Positions 1 through 9,581 of a DNA stretch of 64,000 bases are shown here, in pieces. A program made the translations under genes and the position numbers. The notes beneath the pieces were generated by a model that was not told the origin of the DNA, did not search any database, and saw only the letters and a list, made by a program, of their open reading frames with translations. Where the stretch lies: contig NZ_WQHX01000001.1 of NCBI RefSeq assembly GCF_013035425.1, forward strand, positions 124,001-188,000, written 5' to 3'. Every line of letters begins with the position of its first letter. Within the stretch, counting starts at the first letter, position 1. Origin of the DNA: Ruegeria arenilitoris. Lineage in GTDB: Bacteria; Pseudomonadota; Alphaproteobacteria; Rhodobacterales; Rhodobacteraceae.

Positions 1-295
1 TTGGAGTAAGGCCGGTTCGCGCATCGATCATGAACAGGCAAACGTCTGCCATATCAACTGCGCGTTCAGTCAGGCGACGCATCCGCCCTTGCAAACTGTC
101 GTCCGTCGCGTCCTCAAGACCTGCGGTGTCGATCACAGTAAATCGAAGATCGCCCAGCCGACCTTCGCCTTCACGCAGGTCCCGCGTTACCCCCGGTTGA
201 TCGTCAACCAAGGCCAATCGTTTGCCGACAAGGCGATTGAACAGAGTGGATTTACCCACATTGGGGCGCCCCACAATTGCGAGGGTCAGCGACAT
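1..295 (-). CDS. der: GTPase Der (EngA), N-terminal part, runs off the window
   Basis: The first 98 codons of ribosome-assembly GTPase Der, reading leftward out of the window. The protein opens with [16 protein letters not shown], which contains the P-loop of the first G domain (GRPNVGKS). It continues with the DxPGVTRD switch I region and the switch II motif DTAGLED. Der carries two tandem G domains and a KH-like domain and is needed for 50S subunit maturation; only the first G domain is visible here. It lies 49 bp downstream of bamB on the same strand, an order I recognise from other Rhodobacterales. Confidence 0.93.
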   Translation of the reverse strand, partial: MSLTLAIVGRPNVGKSTLFNRLVGKRLALVDDQPGVTRDLREGEGRLGDLRFTVIDTAGLEDATDDSLQGRMRRLTERAVDMADVCLFMIDARTGLTP

Positions 296-344
296 GATAC
301 TCAACTTTCAAAACTCAAGAAGCGCCCTTTAGCGCATCTTTCCG

Positions 345-1667
345 TCAACGGAAAGCGTGCAGTTCGCCCTTGGTCGAAACGACGTATAGCGTTTGCCCTG
401 CTACGACAGGGGCGGTAGTCGCGCCGTTCGGAACCTCGACTTGGTGCACCCGCGACCCATCGACCGGGCTAAAAAAGCGCAAGAATCCGTCATTTGAGGC
501 GACAACAACTCGGCCTCCGGCAACAATTGGGCCGTAATGGGCAAAGATTGGTCCCCGACGCCCTGGCCTGTCCTTGACAAAACCTGGCAGGTCTTGGGCC
601 CAGACTATCGATCCGTCAGAAGCATCCAGGCGGACCAACTGACTGCGATCGCTGATCAGAAAGACGCTGTTACCTGCAGGCCAGACCGTATCAACTGCGC
701 CTTCAGGCGCGGTCCAGCGGCGCTCACCCGTGGCGGCATCAAAGGCGACAGTGCGACCAGAATGGTTTCCGATATAGATCGTGCCGCCTGAGACCATGGG
801 ACCTCCGGTTACGTCTACGACACGCGCAGCAGCGCGCCCGCGACGTCCACCGGCAACAGAAGCGTTCCAGCGCCGGATACCTCCTTTGCGAAAGGTCGCC
901 GCGACATCGCCGGACCCAAATGCGAAAACCGCTAAGTCCGAGGTCACAACCGGAGCTGGAGCCCCAAGCACGTTGCCAACACTTGGAGTGCCTTGAACCT
1001 GCCAAGCAATGCGCCCATCCTTGGTGTTGACTGCCCAACCAGTATCGTCACCAGCAACAAGATACAGCAGCCCGTCGCTAACCAATGGCGCACCACTGCC
1101 TGTAGCATTCAAACGCTTTTGCCAACGCTGAACTCCAGTTTTGGCATCCAAAGCCGTCAGCCGACCAAATCCGGACGAGACGTATAGAACCCCGTTCGCA
1201 TATGCTATGCCACCGCCGGTCGCATCAATTTCTTTTTCGGTGGCAGGGATAACATTAGTGCTCCACGCGACTGCCCCCTGAGGAGTAACAGCTGAAACTG
1301 TTGCCGCTGCATCGAGCGTGTAAATCAATCCCCCAGCAACAACCGGATCAGCAGTTATGCGCTGTTTGCGCGCGTCGCCCGCTCCGATCGAGGTTGACCA
1401 AATCCGCTGAGGCGTAGCGCGAAGAGCGGCATTTGTTGTCCGAAATGCAGCTGTACCTGGGCTTTGCGGCCAGCTGGCATTCGCAGACTGCCCGGGCAAA
1501 CTGATCGGTTTTGATCCCCGCGTCTCAACTGTTTCATTGTCTATCGCAGGACGAATGTCTTCACGCTCGCCAGGTAAAATAACCTCAGGCTCCTGACAGG
1601 CGCTGAGAGTCATTAGGGTCAGCGCAGAAACCACTAGTCCAAAATGAGAAATATATTTTGCTGCCAT
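345..1667 (-). CDS. bamB: BamB-like PQQ beta-propeller lipoprotein
   Basis: A 440-residue lipoprotein made of repeated PQQ-type beta-propeller blades (A.D..TG...W patterns such as ALDAKTGVQRW and AFDAATGERRW). The chosen start (MAAKYISHFG) puts a signal peptide directly before the lipobox LSAC at about residue 24, so the mature protein should be acylated; the upstream in-frame start would add 17 residues that do not fit a signal peptide. The family's BamB is a scaffold of the BAM outer-membrane protein insertion machine on the periplasmic face. It sits between a YfgM-like TPR gene and der, a known BamB context, which supports BamB over an unrelated PQQ dehydrogenase. No dehydrogenase-type catalytic or haem motifs are seen. 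Confidence 0.85.
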   Translation of the reverse strand: MAAKYISHFGLVVSALTLMTLSACQEPEVILPGEREDIRPAIDNETVETRGSKPISLPGQSANASWPQSPGTAAFRTTNAALRATPQRIWSTSIGAGDARKQRITADPVVAGGLIYTLDAAATVSAVTPQGAVAWSTNVIPATEKEIDATGGGIAYANGVLYVSSGFGRLTALDAKTGVQRWQKRLNATGSGAPLVSDGLLYLVAGDDTGWAVNTKDGRIAWQVQGTPSVGNVLGAPAPVVTSDLAVFAFGSGDVAATFRKGGIRRWNASVAGGRRGRAAARVVDVTGGPMVSGGTIYIGNHSGRTVAFDAATGERRWTAPEGAVDTVWPAGNSVFLISDRSQLVRLDASDGSIVWAQDLPGFVKDRPGRRGPIFAHYGPIVAGGRVVVASNDGFLRFFSPVDGSRVHQVEVPNGATTAPVVAGQTLYVVSTKGELHAFR

Positions 1668-1714
1668 GATCTCTTGCACCAGCCTGTCACATCCCGTTTT
1701 GCCGACCCGAAGAA

Positions 1715-2386
1715 TCAACCTTGCTGCGCCACAAGTGGTTCCGGCTCACCGCCGAGTGCCACAATCAGCTGACCAGCACGTTGTTGAAGGTCAAAGCTGG
1801 CCTCTGCGTCCTGGCGAAGAGCCTGCAGGCGTTCAATCGCGGCCTGTATCTCTCCCTCTGAAATCTCGATAAGAGCGAGCTGCTCTTCGGCCAGCAGCCG
1901 CAAAGGTGCACCAGGTGCTGCCAGGGCCTCAAATTGCTGACGCCGATCAGCGGCCGGCAAAGAATCAGTTTGCAGTAACAACGCTTTGAAACTGGCGATA
2001 GCGCGATAAATCTCCGGCAGATCGCCCTGAACCGCGATAGCATTTAACTTTTCGACAGCCTCAGCTTCGGAACCCGCCTCGAATTGTGATGCGGATGAAA
2101 GCATGTTCAGAACCGCGTCCCCGCCAGCTGATTCAGCATCAATCTGGCTTAGACGTTCAGCGCGCTCGGTCGACCCGTTCTCGGCCAGCGCGGAAAGGAT
2201 TGCGTCGCCCAGTGCCTTGGCTTGGCCGGTTTCGCGGGCCTTGCGGTATTCGTTGAACGCTGCGCCGCCAACGATCGCGACTACAGCAACTACCCCGATC
2301 CATCCCCAACGACGCAGAAGCAGGTACATGCGGTCGCGTCGTACCTCTTCGGTGACTTCATCAATAAAACTATCGGCGTCGCTCAT
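1715..2386 (-). CDS. TPR_21/YfgM-like membrane-anchored tetratricopeptide protein
   Basis: A 223-residue protein with a short cytoplasmic N-terminus (MSDADSFIDEVTEEVRRDR), one transmembrane segment at about residues 26-46 (WGWIGVVAVVAIVGGAAF) and an Ala/Glu-rich helical periplasmic domain. This architecture is that of the YfgM/TPR_21 family, an ancillary subunit of the Sec translocon that works with PpiD-type chaperones. It is first in the minus-strand operon TPR-bamB-der, with 47 bp to bamB. A 226-bp intergenic region separates it from the divergent RND operon and should hold both promoters. The family match is by architecture and neighbourhood rather than by a catalytic motif. Confidence 0.8.
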   Translation of the reverse strand: MSDADSFIDEVTEEVRRDRMYLLLRRWGWIGVVAVVAIVGGAAFNEYRKARETGQAKALGDAILSALAENGSTERAERLSQIDAESAGGDAVLNMLSSASQFEAGSEAEAVEKLNAIAVQGDLPEIYRAIASFKALLLQTDSLPAADRRQQFEALAAPGAPLRLLAEEQLALIEISEGEIQAAIERLQALRQDAEASFDLQQRAGQLIVALGGEPEPLVAQQG

Positions 2387-2612
2387 CCTGCCTCCGGGCG
2401 TTGTATTCAGCTTTCTGGCGCCATGTCATACCCCGCCGCCACGGCCAAGCCAAGTGCCCGAATTCACACATTCTGTGATATACTGGCGCCTCTTGCCTAA
2501 AAAAGTGAACCGAACTATTCAGTTCAGTATGGACATGCATGGGGTTCGGCCCCATTTCAAAGCATGTGCGCCAAGGTTCAGTTTGGCCAAGGTATTGGTA
2601 GAGAGGCTTTGT

Positions 2613-3842
2613 ATGCGGTTGATTTCCCTGATCAACGCGGTTTTGGTCACCGTCGCATTGTATTTCCTGGTTTTTCAACGGGATGAACTGTTTGCGTTCG
2701 CTGGTCGTGGCGAAGATCAATCCGCATCGGCCGAAGATTCCGTTGAACAGGGTTCTGTCGTCGCCGAAAACGCTGTTGGAGTCGTCGCACTCCGATCGAC
2801 CGCACGCGAGATAGGCAGTGCCGTGCTCTTGCGGGGACAAACAAAAGCGAACCGTCAGGTTGAAGTTTTGGCAGAAACTACGTCGACAGTGGTCTCCGAA
2901 CCGATGCGCAAAGGCGCATTTGTCGAAGCGGGTGATCTTCTTTGCGAACTTGACCCCGGCACACGTCCTGCGGGTCTGGCCGAAGCGATGGCAGGAAAAC
3001 TTGAAGCAGAAAGCCGAATACCCGAGGCTGAGGCTCGTTTGGAAGAAGCTCACGCTCTGGTCGCCGAAGCCGAAATCAATCTGAAAGCAGCCAGCCGACT
3101 ATCTGAAAGTGGATTTGGATCAGAAACACGCCGAATTTCCAGCGAGGCCGCTATGAGCAGCGCCGAAGCCGGCGTGAAATCTGCTGAAGCAGGATTGGAA
3201 GCCACTCAAGCGGGTATCGAGGCAGCCGTAGCTGAAGTCGCCGCAGCCCGTCGCGAAATGGACAGGCTTACCATCGAGGCTCCGTTCAAAGGTTTGCTGG
3301 AAAGCGATACCGCAGAACTAGGGAGTTTGATGCAACCCGGATCACTGTGCGCGACTGTTATACAGCTTGATCCGATAAAACTGGTCGGTTTTGTTCCGGA
3401 AACCGAAGTGAATCGCATTATTGTAGGGTCCTTGGCCTCGGCCAAACTGGTTACAGGGCTTCAGGTTGAAGGTCGTGTAACTTTCTTAAGTCGTTCGGCA
3501 GACGAAACAACTCGCACATTTGAGGTGGAAGTAACCGTACCCAACCCCGAACTGTTGATTCGAGACGGCCAAACCGCAGAAATTCAGATTGCAGCGGAAG
3601 GCGTCAAAGCTCACTTGCTACCGCAATCTGCTCTTACACTCAACAATGACGGCCAGTTGGGTGTGCGTACAGTCGGGGCGGGAAACATCGTCGATTTCAT
3701 GCCGATCGAGTTGCTGCGCGACACGTCCGAAGGCGTATGGATCGGTGGCCTTCCAGAAACAACTGATGTGATTGTTGTAGGGCAGGAATTTGTGACAAGC
3801 GGTGTGGCCGTGGCGCCGACTTACATGGAAGAATCGCAATGA
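2613..3842 (+). CDS. RND efflux periplasmic adaptor (membrane fusion protein)
   Basis: A 409-residue HlyD/AcrA-type adaptor. The chosen ATG (MRLISLINAVLV) follows GAGAGG and begins with an uncleaved-looking membrane anchor at residues 3-19, whereas the longer open frame upstream has no coding character. Next come a lipoyl-like half-motif (ETTSTVVSEPMRKGAFVEAGD), a long Ala/Glu-rich alpha-hairpin at about residues 130-210, the second lipoyl half (IEAPFKGLLES) and beta-barrel and membrane-proximal domains. Adaptors of this type join an inner-membrane RND pump to an outer-membrane channel. Its stop overlaps the start of the pump gene (ATGA), indicating translational coupling. No TolC-like gene is adjacent, so the outer-membrane partner must be encoded elsewhere. 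Substrate unknown. Confidence 0.9.
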   Translation: MRLISLINAVLVTVALYFLVFQRDELFAFAGRGEDQSASAEDSVEQGSVVAENAVGVVALRSTAREIGSAVLLRGQTKANRQVEVLAETTSTVVSEPMRKGAFVEAGDLLCELDPGTRPAGLAEAMAGKLEAESRIPEAEARLEEAHALVAEAEINLKAASRLSESGFGSETRRISSEAAMSSAEAGVKSAEAGLEATQAGIEAAVAEVAAARREMDRLTIEAPFKGLLESDTAELGSLMQPGSLCATVIQLDPIKLVGFVPETEVNRIIVGSLASAKLVTGLQVEGRVTFLSRSADETTRTFEVEVTVPNPELLIRDGQTAEIQIAAEGVKAHLLPQSALTLNNDGQLGVRTVGAGNIVDFMPIELLRDTSEGVWIGGLPETTDVIVVGQEFVTSGVAVAPTYMEESQ

Positions 3843-6800
3843 CGGGTATCGTCAGTTGGGCCGCTGGCCGCGCCAGAATGGTTCTGGCGTTCATTGCGAT
3901 CTCACTTGTTGTGGGGGGGTTCGCCTATGTCAGCTTGCCGAAAGAAGGCGAGCCGGACATCGAAATCCCCGCCCTGTTCGTTTCAGTGTCGTTCCCTGGA
4001 ATCTCGGCGGAGGATTCCGAAAACCTTTTGGTCAAACCAATGGAAACCGAACTGGCGGATTTGGATGGCCTAAAGGAAATGACCGCCACCGCTGCTGAAG
4101 GCTATGCCGGCATCGGGCTGGAATTTGACTTCGGCTGGGACAAGACAGCCATAACCGCCGATGTGCGTGATGCAATGAACAGCGCACAGGCCGAGTTTCC
4201 CGATGGCGCTGAACAATATTCACTGTTCGAAATCAACTTTTCGGAATTCCCGATAGTCATCGTGAACTTGACGGGCGCTGTACCTGAACGCACAATGGCC
4301 CGCATTGCCAAAGACTTGCAGGATGAACTTGAAGCATTGGATTCTGTGCTTGAAGCTGGAATAGCGGGTAATCGCGACGAGTTGCTGGAAGTAATCATCG
4401 ATCCACTTCGACTCGAATCCTATAACGTTACAGCGGCCGAATTGATCGACGTCGTGCGCAACAACAACCAATTGATTGCGGCAGGCGAAGTAGAAACGGC
4501 GCAAGGCACATTCTCGGTTAAAATTCCGTCCTCGTTCAAAACCGCACGGGATGTGTACGAACTGCCCGTCAAAGTTAACGGCGACCGCGTCGTAACTCTG
4601 GGTGAGTTGGCCGAAATCAATTACACCTTCGAAGACCGCTCGGGTACTGCCCGCTTCAATGGCGAAGCCACCGTGGCCTTGCAAGTGGTCAAACGCAAGG
4701 GATTCAACCTGATCGACACAGTTGAACAGGTGAAACAGACTATTGAGGCAGCCCAGACTAAATGGCCACCTGAATTGCAGGCGGCCGTCGATGCCGGAAC
4801 TTCTAACGACCAGAGCCGTATCGTTGGATCAATGGTCAGTCAGCTGGAAGGATCTGTTCTGACTGCGATCGCTTTGGTGATGATCGTAGTGCTTGCGTCA
4901 TTAGGAACGCGTGCCGCGCTTTTGGTTGGATTTGCCATTCCGACATCATTCCTCCTTTGTTTTGCATTTCTTGCCGTAATGGGTGTCAGCATTTCCAATA
5001 TCGTGATGTTCGGTCTCATTCTGGCAGTCGGAATGTTGGTAGATGGCGCCATCGTTGTTGTCGAATACGCTGACAAACGCATCAAAGAAGGCGTTGGCCC
5101 CATGCACGCCTACGTTCAGGCCGCTCAACGGATGTTTTGGCCGATCGTGTCGTCAACGGCCACTACACTTTGTGCCTTTCTTCCCATGCTGTTTTGGCCC
5201 GGTGTTCCTGGCGAGTTCATGGGGATGTTGCCCGTTACGCTTATTTTCGTACTTTCGGCGTCGTTAATCGTCGCGCTTATCTATCTTCCGGTCATGGGCG
5301 GCGTTTCCGGACGCCTTAGCCGCACTTTCGACCGTATGTCGAAATGGTTAAGGGCACGTACTCGATGGTGGGTACGCGCAGCATTGGTCCCGCCTTCACT
5401 TTATTTGATTTTCCTTGGCGCGATGCAGATGCTGAACCCCAGCTATTTGTTGCCCGGCGGCTCTATTGTTGGAGCGGTTCTATTTTTGTTTGGAGCTTTT
5501 GCAGGTTCGGTTACGCTCAGCGCGGCGCGAATTGAACGTAAGGTCGACGAGAAGGTTCAAACATCAAAAGAACACACCCCTTTTGGTTATTTCGTCAAAT
5601 TTCTGGTTGGAAATCCGGTAATGCCGATCGTCGCTATAGCTGCGGTGTTCACAATGGTTTTCTACATTGCTTTTGTACTTTTCCCACAGAACTCTCGCGG
5701 AGTTGAGTTTTTCGTCGAAAACGAACCGGAACAAGCCACTGCGTATGTGCGCGCTCGGGGAAACCTGTCTCTGGCTGAAAAAGACGCGATGGTATTGGCG
5801 GCAGAAGAGGTCATCAGCGCCCATCCCGCAGTTATTAATGTCTTTTCCTTTGCTGGCGAAGGCGGTTTGGATCAAAACAATGGCGGTGCCCAAGCCCCGG
5901 CTGATACGGTAGGGCGAGTTCAGTTCGAGATCATACCATGGGAGGATCGGCCCACCGTATCGGAACCTGTCGCTGGAGGACGTTTGGAACGGCAGGTTAT
6001 TGCGCCTGAATTCGATGGCGATTTCGTGCTGGAAGAGTTGAGTTCCGAACTTGCCAAGTTACCGGGTATCGTGGTCGAAATTTTGGCCTTAGAACAGGGA
6101 CCCGCGTCGGCCAAACCGGTACATCTGCGTATCAAAGGCGACAGCTGGGAAGATCTGACCACAGCCGCGTCAAACGCACGCTCGGTGTTTGATTCAATGC
6201 CCGGCCTGATCAAAGTCGAAGACACCCTACCGCTTCCCGGAATCGACTGGCAAATCGACGTCGATGTCGCCAAGGCCGGGCGTTTTGGCGCCGATGTTGC
6301 GACCGTTGGTGCAATGGTACAATTGGTGACACGCGGCATCCTGTTGGGCGAAATGCGCCCTGACAGCACGGATGAGGAAATCGAAATAAGGGTCCGCCTG
6401 CCCGAGGAAGACCGAGTGTTATCAACTTTGGATACTCTAAAAGTGCGAACCCAGGATGGGTTGGTGCCTCTTTCGAACTTTGTCACGCGTAAGCCAGTGG
6501 CCAAACTCGCGGTAATCGACCGGGTCAATCAGGAACGTTACTATGACGTAAAAGCGGATGTCGAACCCGGTTTGAGCAAAGTGTTCATCGAAGGTTCAGA
6601 TGGGGCGGAACAACGTTTGGCCGTAATGAAAGAGGTCGCCGAAGGGGCAGAACCTTCCGGAACGGTTTTGACCAGCTCAGAAGGCAAGGCTTTTGAGCTT
6701 GTGCAGCTAACAGGCGCCGAAAGTGTCGATGACCTGCAAAATGCCATTGAAAGCGGAGATGCCAAGTTTGGTCTGATCAACCCGAATGAACGTATCGCGG

Positions 6801-7627
6801 TTCTGACCGAATGGTTAAACACCGATCCCTTTACCAACACGGTAAGTTGGGAATGGACCGGAGACCAGGAAGATCAAGAAGAATCGGGCGCCTTTCTGGT
6901 CAACGCGTTTGCTGGTGCGTTGGGGCTAATGTTCGTAATTCTGCTGGCGCAATTCAATTCGTTCTACAACTCTGTTCTTGTTCTTTTGGCCGTCGTGCTT
7001 TCCACAACCGGTGTGCTGATCGGAATGATGTGGATGCAACAGCCCTTTTCGATCATCATGACCGGGACAGGTATTGTGGCGCTTGCAGGGATTGTGGTGA
7101 ACAACAACATTGTTCTGATTGACACTTATCAGGAATACAGCCGCCAAATGCCCAGAATCGAGGCTATTGTACGAACGGCCGAGGCGCGAATTCGACCCGT
7201 TTTGCTAACAACCTTGACAACTATGGCGGGCCTCACGCCAATGATGTTCGGTTTGTCTCTGGACTTTATCAATGGTGGATATTCAATCGACAGCCCCACT
7301 GCGCTTTGGTGGAAGCAGCTTGCGACAGCAGTTGTTTTCGGCCTGGGCACGGCAACCGTGCTGACTCTGATCGTAACGCCATCGTTTCTTGCGCTTCGGG
7401 TTTGGGTTGTCACCTACTCGGTCTGGCTGGCCAAGGCATTGGCCGGTCTGACCGGGGGCCGGTCCAGTCAAATTGCGCAAGATATGAAAATTGGCCGCAC
7501 GGCGCGCCAGATGCAATCCACCGAAGTCGTCTGGACTGACAACGCCGACGTAATTTTCGAGTCGCAAAGAACAGATAAAGACAATCCAGACCATCCTCCT
7601 TCAACACCATTGAAGGCCGCTGAATAG
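3839..7627 (+). CDS. RND (AcrB/MexB-type) efflux permease
   Basis: A 1262-residue inner-membrane proton-driven efflux pump. It begins with a first TM helix (ARMVLAFIAISLVVGGFAYV) and the family's GEPDIEIP and FPGISAEDSENLL segments. Two TM bundles (about residues 335-620 and 1015-1190) flank large periplasmic porter domains. The conserved TM4 acidic motif appears as GMLVDGAIVVVEYAD, where Asp and the following acidic residue belong to the proton relay, and the second half has the matching IVVNNNIVLIDTYQEY. It is about 200 residues longer than a typical 1030-1050 residue pump because of an extra hydrophobic stretch near residues 510-570 and a polar C-terminal tail. Substrate specificity cannot be read from sequence. 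Confidence 0.93.
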   Translation: MTGIVSWAAGRARMVLAFIAISLVVGGFAYVSLPKEGEPDIEIPALFVSVSFPGISAEDSENLLVKPMETELADLDGLKEMTATAAEGYAGIGLEFDFGWDKTAITADVRDAMNSAQAEFPDGAEQYSLFEINFSEFPIVIVNLTGAVPERTMARIAKDLQDELEALDSVLEAGIAGNRDELLEVIIDPLRLESYNVTAAELIDVVRNNNQLIAAGEVETAQGTFSVKIPSSFKTARDVYELPVKVNGDRVVTLGELAEINYTFEDRSGTARFNGEATVALQVVKRKGFNLIDTVEQVKQTIEAAQTKWPPELQAAVDAGTSNDQSRIVGSMVSQLEGSVLTAIALVMIVVLASLGTRAALLVGFAIPTSFLLCFAFLAVMGVSISNIVMFGLILAVGMLVDGAIVVVEYADKRIKEGVGPMHAYVQAAQRMFWPIVSSTATTLCAFLPMLFWPGVPGEFMGMLPVTLIFVLSASLIVALIYLPVMGGVSGRLSRTFDRMSKWLRARTRWWVRAALVPPSLYLIFLGAMQMLNPSYLLPGGSIVGAVLFLFGAFAGSVTLSAARIERKVDEKVQTSKEHTPFGYFVKFLVGNPVMPIVAIAAVFTMVFYIAFVLFPQNSRGVEFFVENEPEQATAYVRARGNLSLAEKDAMVLAAEEVISAHPAVINVFSFAGEGGLDQNNGGAQAPADTVGRVQFEIIPWEDRPTVSEPVAGGRLERQVIAPEFDGDFVLEELSSELAKLPGIVVEILALEQGPASAKPVHLRIKGDSWEDLTTAASNARSVFDSMPGLIKVEDTLPLPGIDWQIDVDVAKAGRFGADVATVGAMVQLVTRGILLGEMRPDSTDEEIEIRVRLPEEDRVLSTLDTLKVRTQDGLVPLSNFVTRKPVAKLAVIDRVNQERYYDVKADVEPGLSKVFIEGSDGAEQRLAVMKEVAEGAEPSGTVLTSSEGKAFELVQLTGAESVDDLQNAIESGDAKFGLINPNERIAVLTEWLNTDPFTNTVSWEWTGDQEDQEESGAFLVNAFAGALGLMFVILLAQFNSFYNSVLVLLAVVLSTTGVLIGMMWMQQPFSIIMTGTGIVALAGIVVNNNIVLIDTYQEYSRQMPRIEAIVRTAEARIRPVLLTTLTTMAGLTPMMFGLSLDFINGGYSIDSPTALWWKQLATAVVFGLGTATVLTLIVTPSFLALRVWVVTYSVWLAKALAGLTGGRSSQIAQDMKIGRTARQMQSTEVVWTDNADVIFESQRTDKDNPDHPPSTPLKAAE

Positions 7628-7697
7628 TCTATTGCGACAGCGTTTTGTTTGGATTCTTGCATAGCCGTGTAAGGCTTAACCTGCGAATTTACAGTGA

Positions 7698-9521
7698 TCA
7701 CGCAGCCTGGGCATCCGATTGCTGTCGGTTCCAAAGCTGCGCATAGCGCCCCTCTTGCAAAAGCAATGCATCATGGGTGCCTTGCTCTATGATTTCGCCT
7801 TTTTCCAAGACGACAATCTGGTCGGCCTCGGCAATTGTACTTAGACGGTGCGCGATCGTTATCACAGTCCGCCCTTCGCCAGCACGAGCAAGCGCATCCT
7901 TGATATCCTGTTCCGTATCTGTGTCCAAAGCTGATGTCGCTTCATCCAGCAGCAGGATCGGAGGGTTCTTCAACAGCGTTCGTGCAATGCCGACCCGCTG
8001 TTTTTCGCCCCCTGACAACTTCAACCCGCGTTCTCCCACTTTGGTTTCATAACCTTGGGGCAAACCTTCGATAAATTCGTGTATTTGGGCTGCTCTGGCA
8101 GCGGCCTCAACATCCGCTTGGCTGGCCCCATCCCGACCGTAAGCGATATTGTAACGGATTGTATCATTGAACAGGACCGTGTCTTGGGGAACCACGCCTA
8201 TGGCTGAATGCAGGCTGGCTTGAGTAACGTCGCGCACGTCTTGCCCATCAATCTTCAACGCGCCGCCGGTCACGTCATAAAACCGGAACAACAAACGCCC
8301 AATTGTGGACTTTCCGGAACCGGTCGCACCCACAATAGCCACGGTTTTTCCGGCCGGTACTGTCAGCGACACACCACGCAAGATCTCTCGATCCGGATCA
8401 TATCCGAAACGAACATTGTCGAGGGTGACTTGCCCTCCTGCAACCTCAAGATCAGGCGCACCGGGCTTGTCGGTTACCTCAGATGGCTGTTCGAGCAAAT
8501 CGAACATTTGCCCCATATCCACCAATGACTGACGGATTTCGCGGTAAACCGTGCCAAGGAAATTCAGCGGGACCGTAATTTGGATCATGTACGCATTGAC
8601 CATGACGAAATCCCCCACGGTTAGCGTCCCGTTTTGTACTCCAATCGCCGCCAGAACCATGACACCGATCAATCCCGCAGTGATCAGCATGGATTGACCA
8701 AAATTTAGAAACGCCAGCGAATAAGCCGTTTTTAGCGCGGCCTGAGCATACGCCTTCATCGACACATCGTAACGTTCAGCTTCGCGCGTTTCCGCATTGA
8801 AATACTTGACAGTTTCAAAGTTCAACAGGCTATCGATCGCTCGTTGATTGGCTTCAGTATCCTGATCGTTCATTTCGCGACGCAGTTTTACGCGCCATTC
8901 GGTCACCGCAAATGTGAACCAGATGTACAGTGCGATTGTCGCTGCGACTACGACCAGATACCAGACGTCGAACAACCACATTAGGATGACCGCTACCATC
9001 AAAAGTTCCAAAATCAGCGGTCCAATGGAAAAGAGTAAAAACCGCAGCAGGAATTCTACGCCTTTCACGCCCCTTTCGATAATGCGGCTTAGGCCACCAG
9101 TGCGCCGGGTCACGTGATAGCGCATCGACAATTGGTGGATGTGCCGAAATGTTTCTAGCGCCAGCGCTCGCAGTGCCCTTTGCCCTACCGGTGCGAACAG
9201 TGCGTCCCGCAATTGCTGGAATCCAACGGTCATCATTCGAGCTACGCCATAGGCAACGGTCAATCCCACCGCTCCCAACGCCAGCGGGGGCACACCTTCG
9301 CCAGCTAACCCATCAACTGCGCCTTTATATAAAATCGGGGTGTAGACAGCGATCAGCTTAGCCAAGACAAGCATCAACAATGCCATTACGACACGCCGCT
9401 TTACCCACGGCTCATCATCAGGCCATAGATATGGTGCAACTTTGCGGATGGTGCGCCATCCCGACTTGCGCTCGTCCTGGTCTCGCGTCTCAATAGGCGG
9501 ATTCGCGGGCTTTCGTCTCAT
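7698..9521 (-). CDS. Atm1/HMT1-type ABC half-transporter (ATP-binding and permease fused)
   Basis: A 607-residue ABC exporter half-unit with an N-terminal six-helix TM domain (about residues 35-310) and a C-terminal nucleotide-binding domain. Walker A (GATGSGKST), the Q-loop (VPQDTVLFND), the signature LSGGEKQR, Walker B (ILLLDEATSALD) and the H-loop (TIAHRLST) are intact. The TM-domain segments YHVTRRTGGLSRIIERG and NFETVKYFNAE match the Atm1/ABCB7 family, which exports glutathione-bound sulfur or metal species from the mitochondrial matrix or bacterial cytosol. The start at MRRKPANPP is preferred because AAGGT lies five bases upstream; an in-frame start 14 codons earlier is possible. It is convergent with the RND pump gene. 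Confidence 0.9.
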   Translation of the reverse strand: MRRKPANPPIETRDQDERKSGWRTIRKVAPYLWPDDEPWVKRRVVMALLMLVLAKLIAVYTPILYKGAVDGLAGEGVPPLALGAVGLTVAYGVARMMTVGFQQLRDALFAPVGQRALRALALETFRHIHQLSMRYHVTRRTGGLSRIIERGVKGVEFLLRFLLFSIGPLILELLMVAVILMWLFDVWYLVVVAATIALYIWFTFAVTEWRVKLRREMNDQDTEANQRAIDSLLNFETVKYFNAETREAERYDVSMKAYAQAALKTAYSLAFLNFGQSMLITAGLIGVMVLAAIGVQNGTLTVGDFVMVNAYMIQITVPLNFLGTVYREIRQSLVDMGQMFDLLEQPSEVTDKPGAPDLEVAGGQVTLDNVRFGYDPDREILRGVSLTVPAGKTVAIVGATGSGKSTIGRLLFRFYDVTGGALKIDGQDVRDVTQASLHSAIGVVPQDTVLFNDTIRYNIAYGRDGASQADVEAAARAAQIHEFIEGLPQGYETKVGERGLKLSGGEKQRVGIARTLLKNPPILLLDEATSALDTDTEQDIKDALARAGEGRTVITIAHRLSTIAEADQIVVLEKGEIIEQGTHDALLLQEGRYAQLWNRQQSDAQAA

Positions 9522-9581
9522 CACGTACCTTAACATCGGTCTGAGATTGGCCCTGGCCCGCACTGGGCCAGAGGCAGCGTT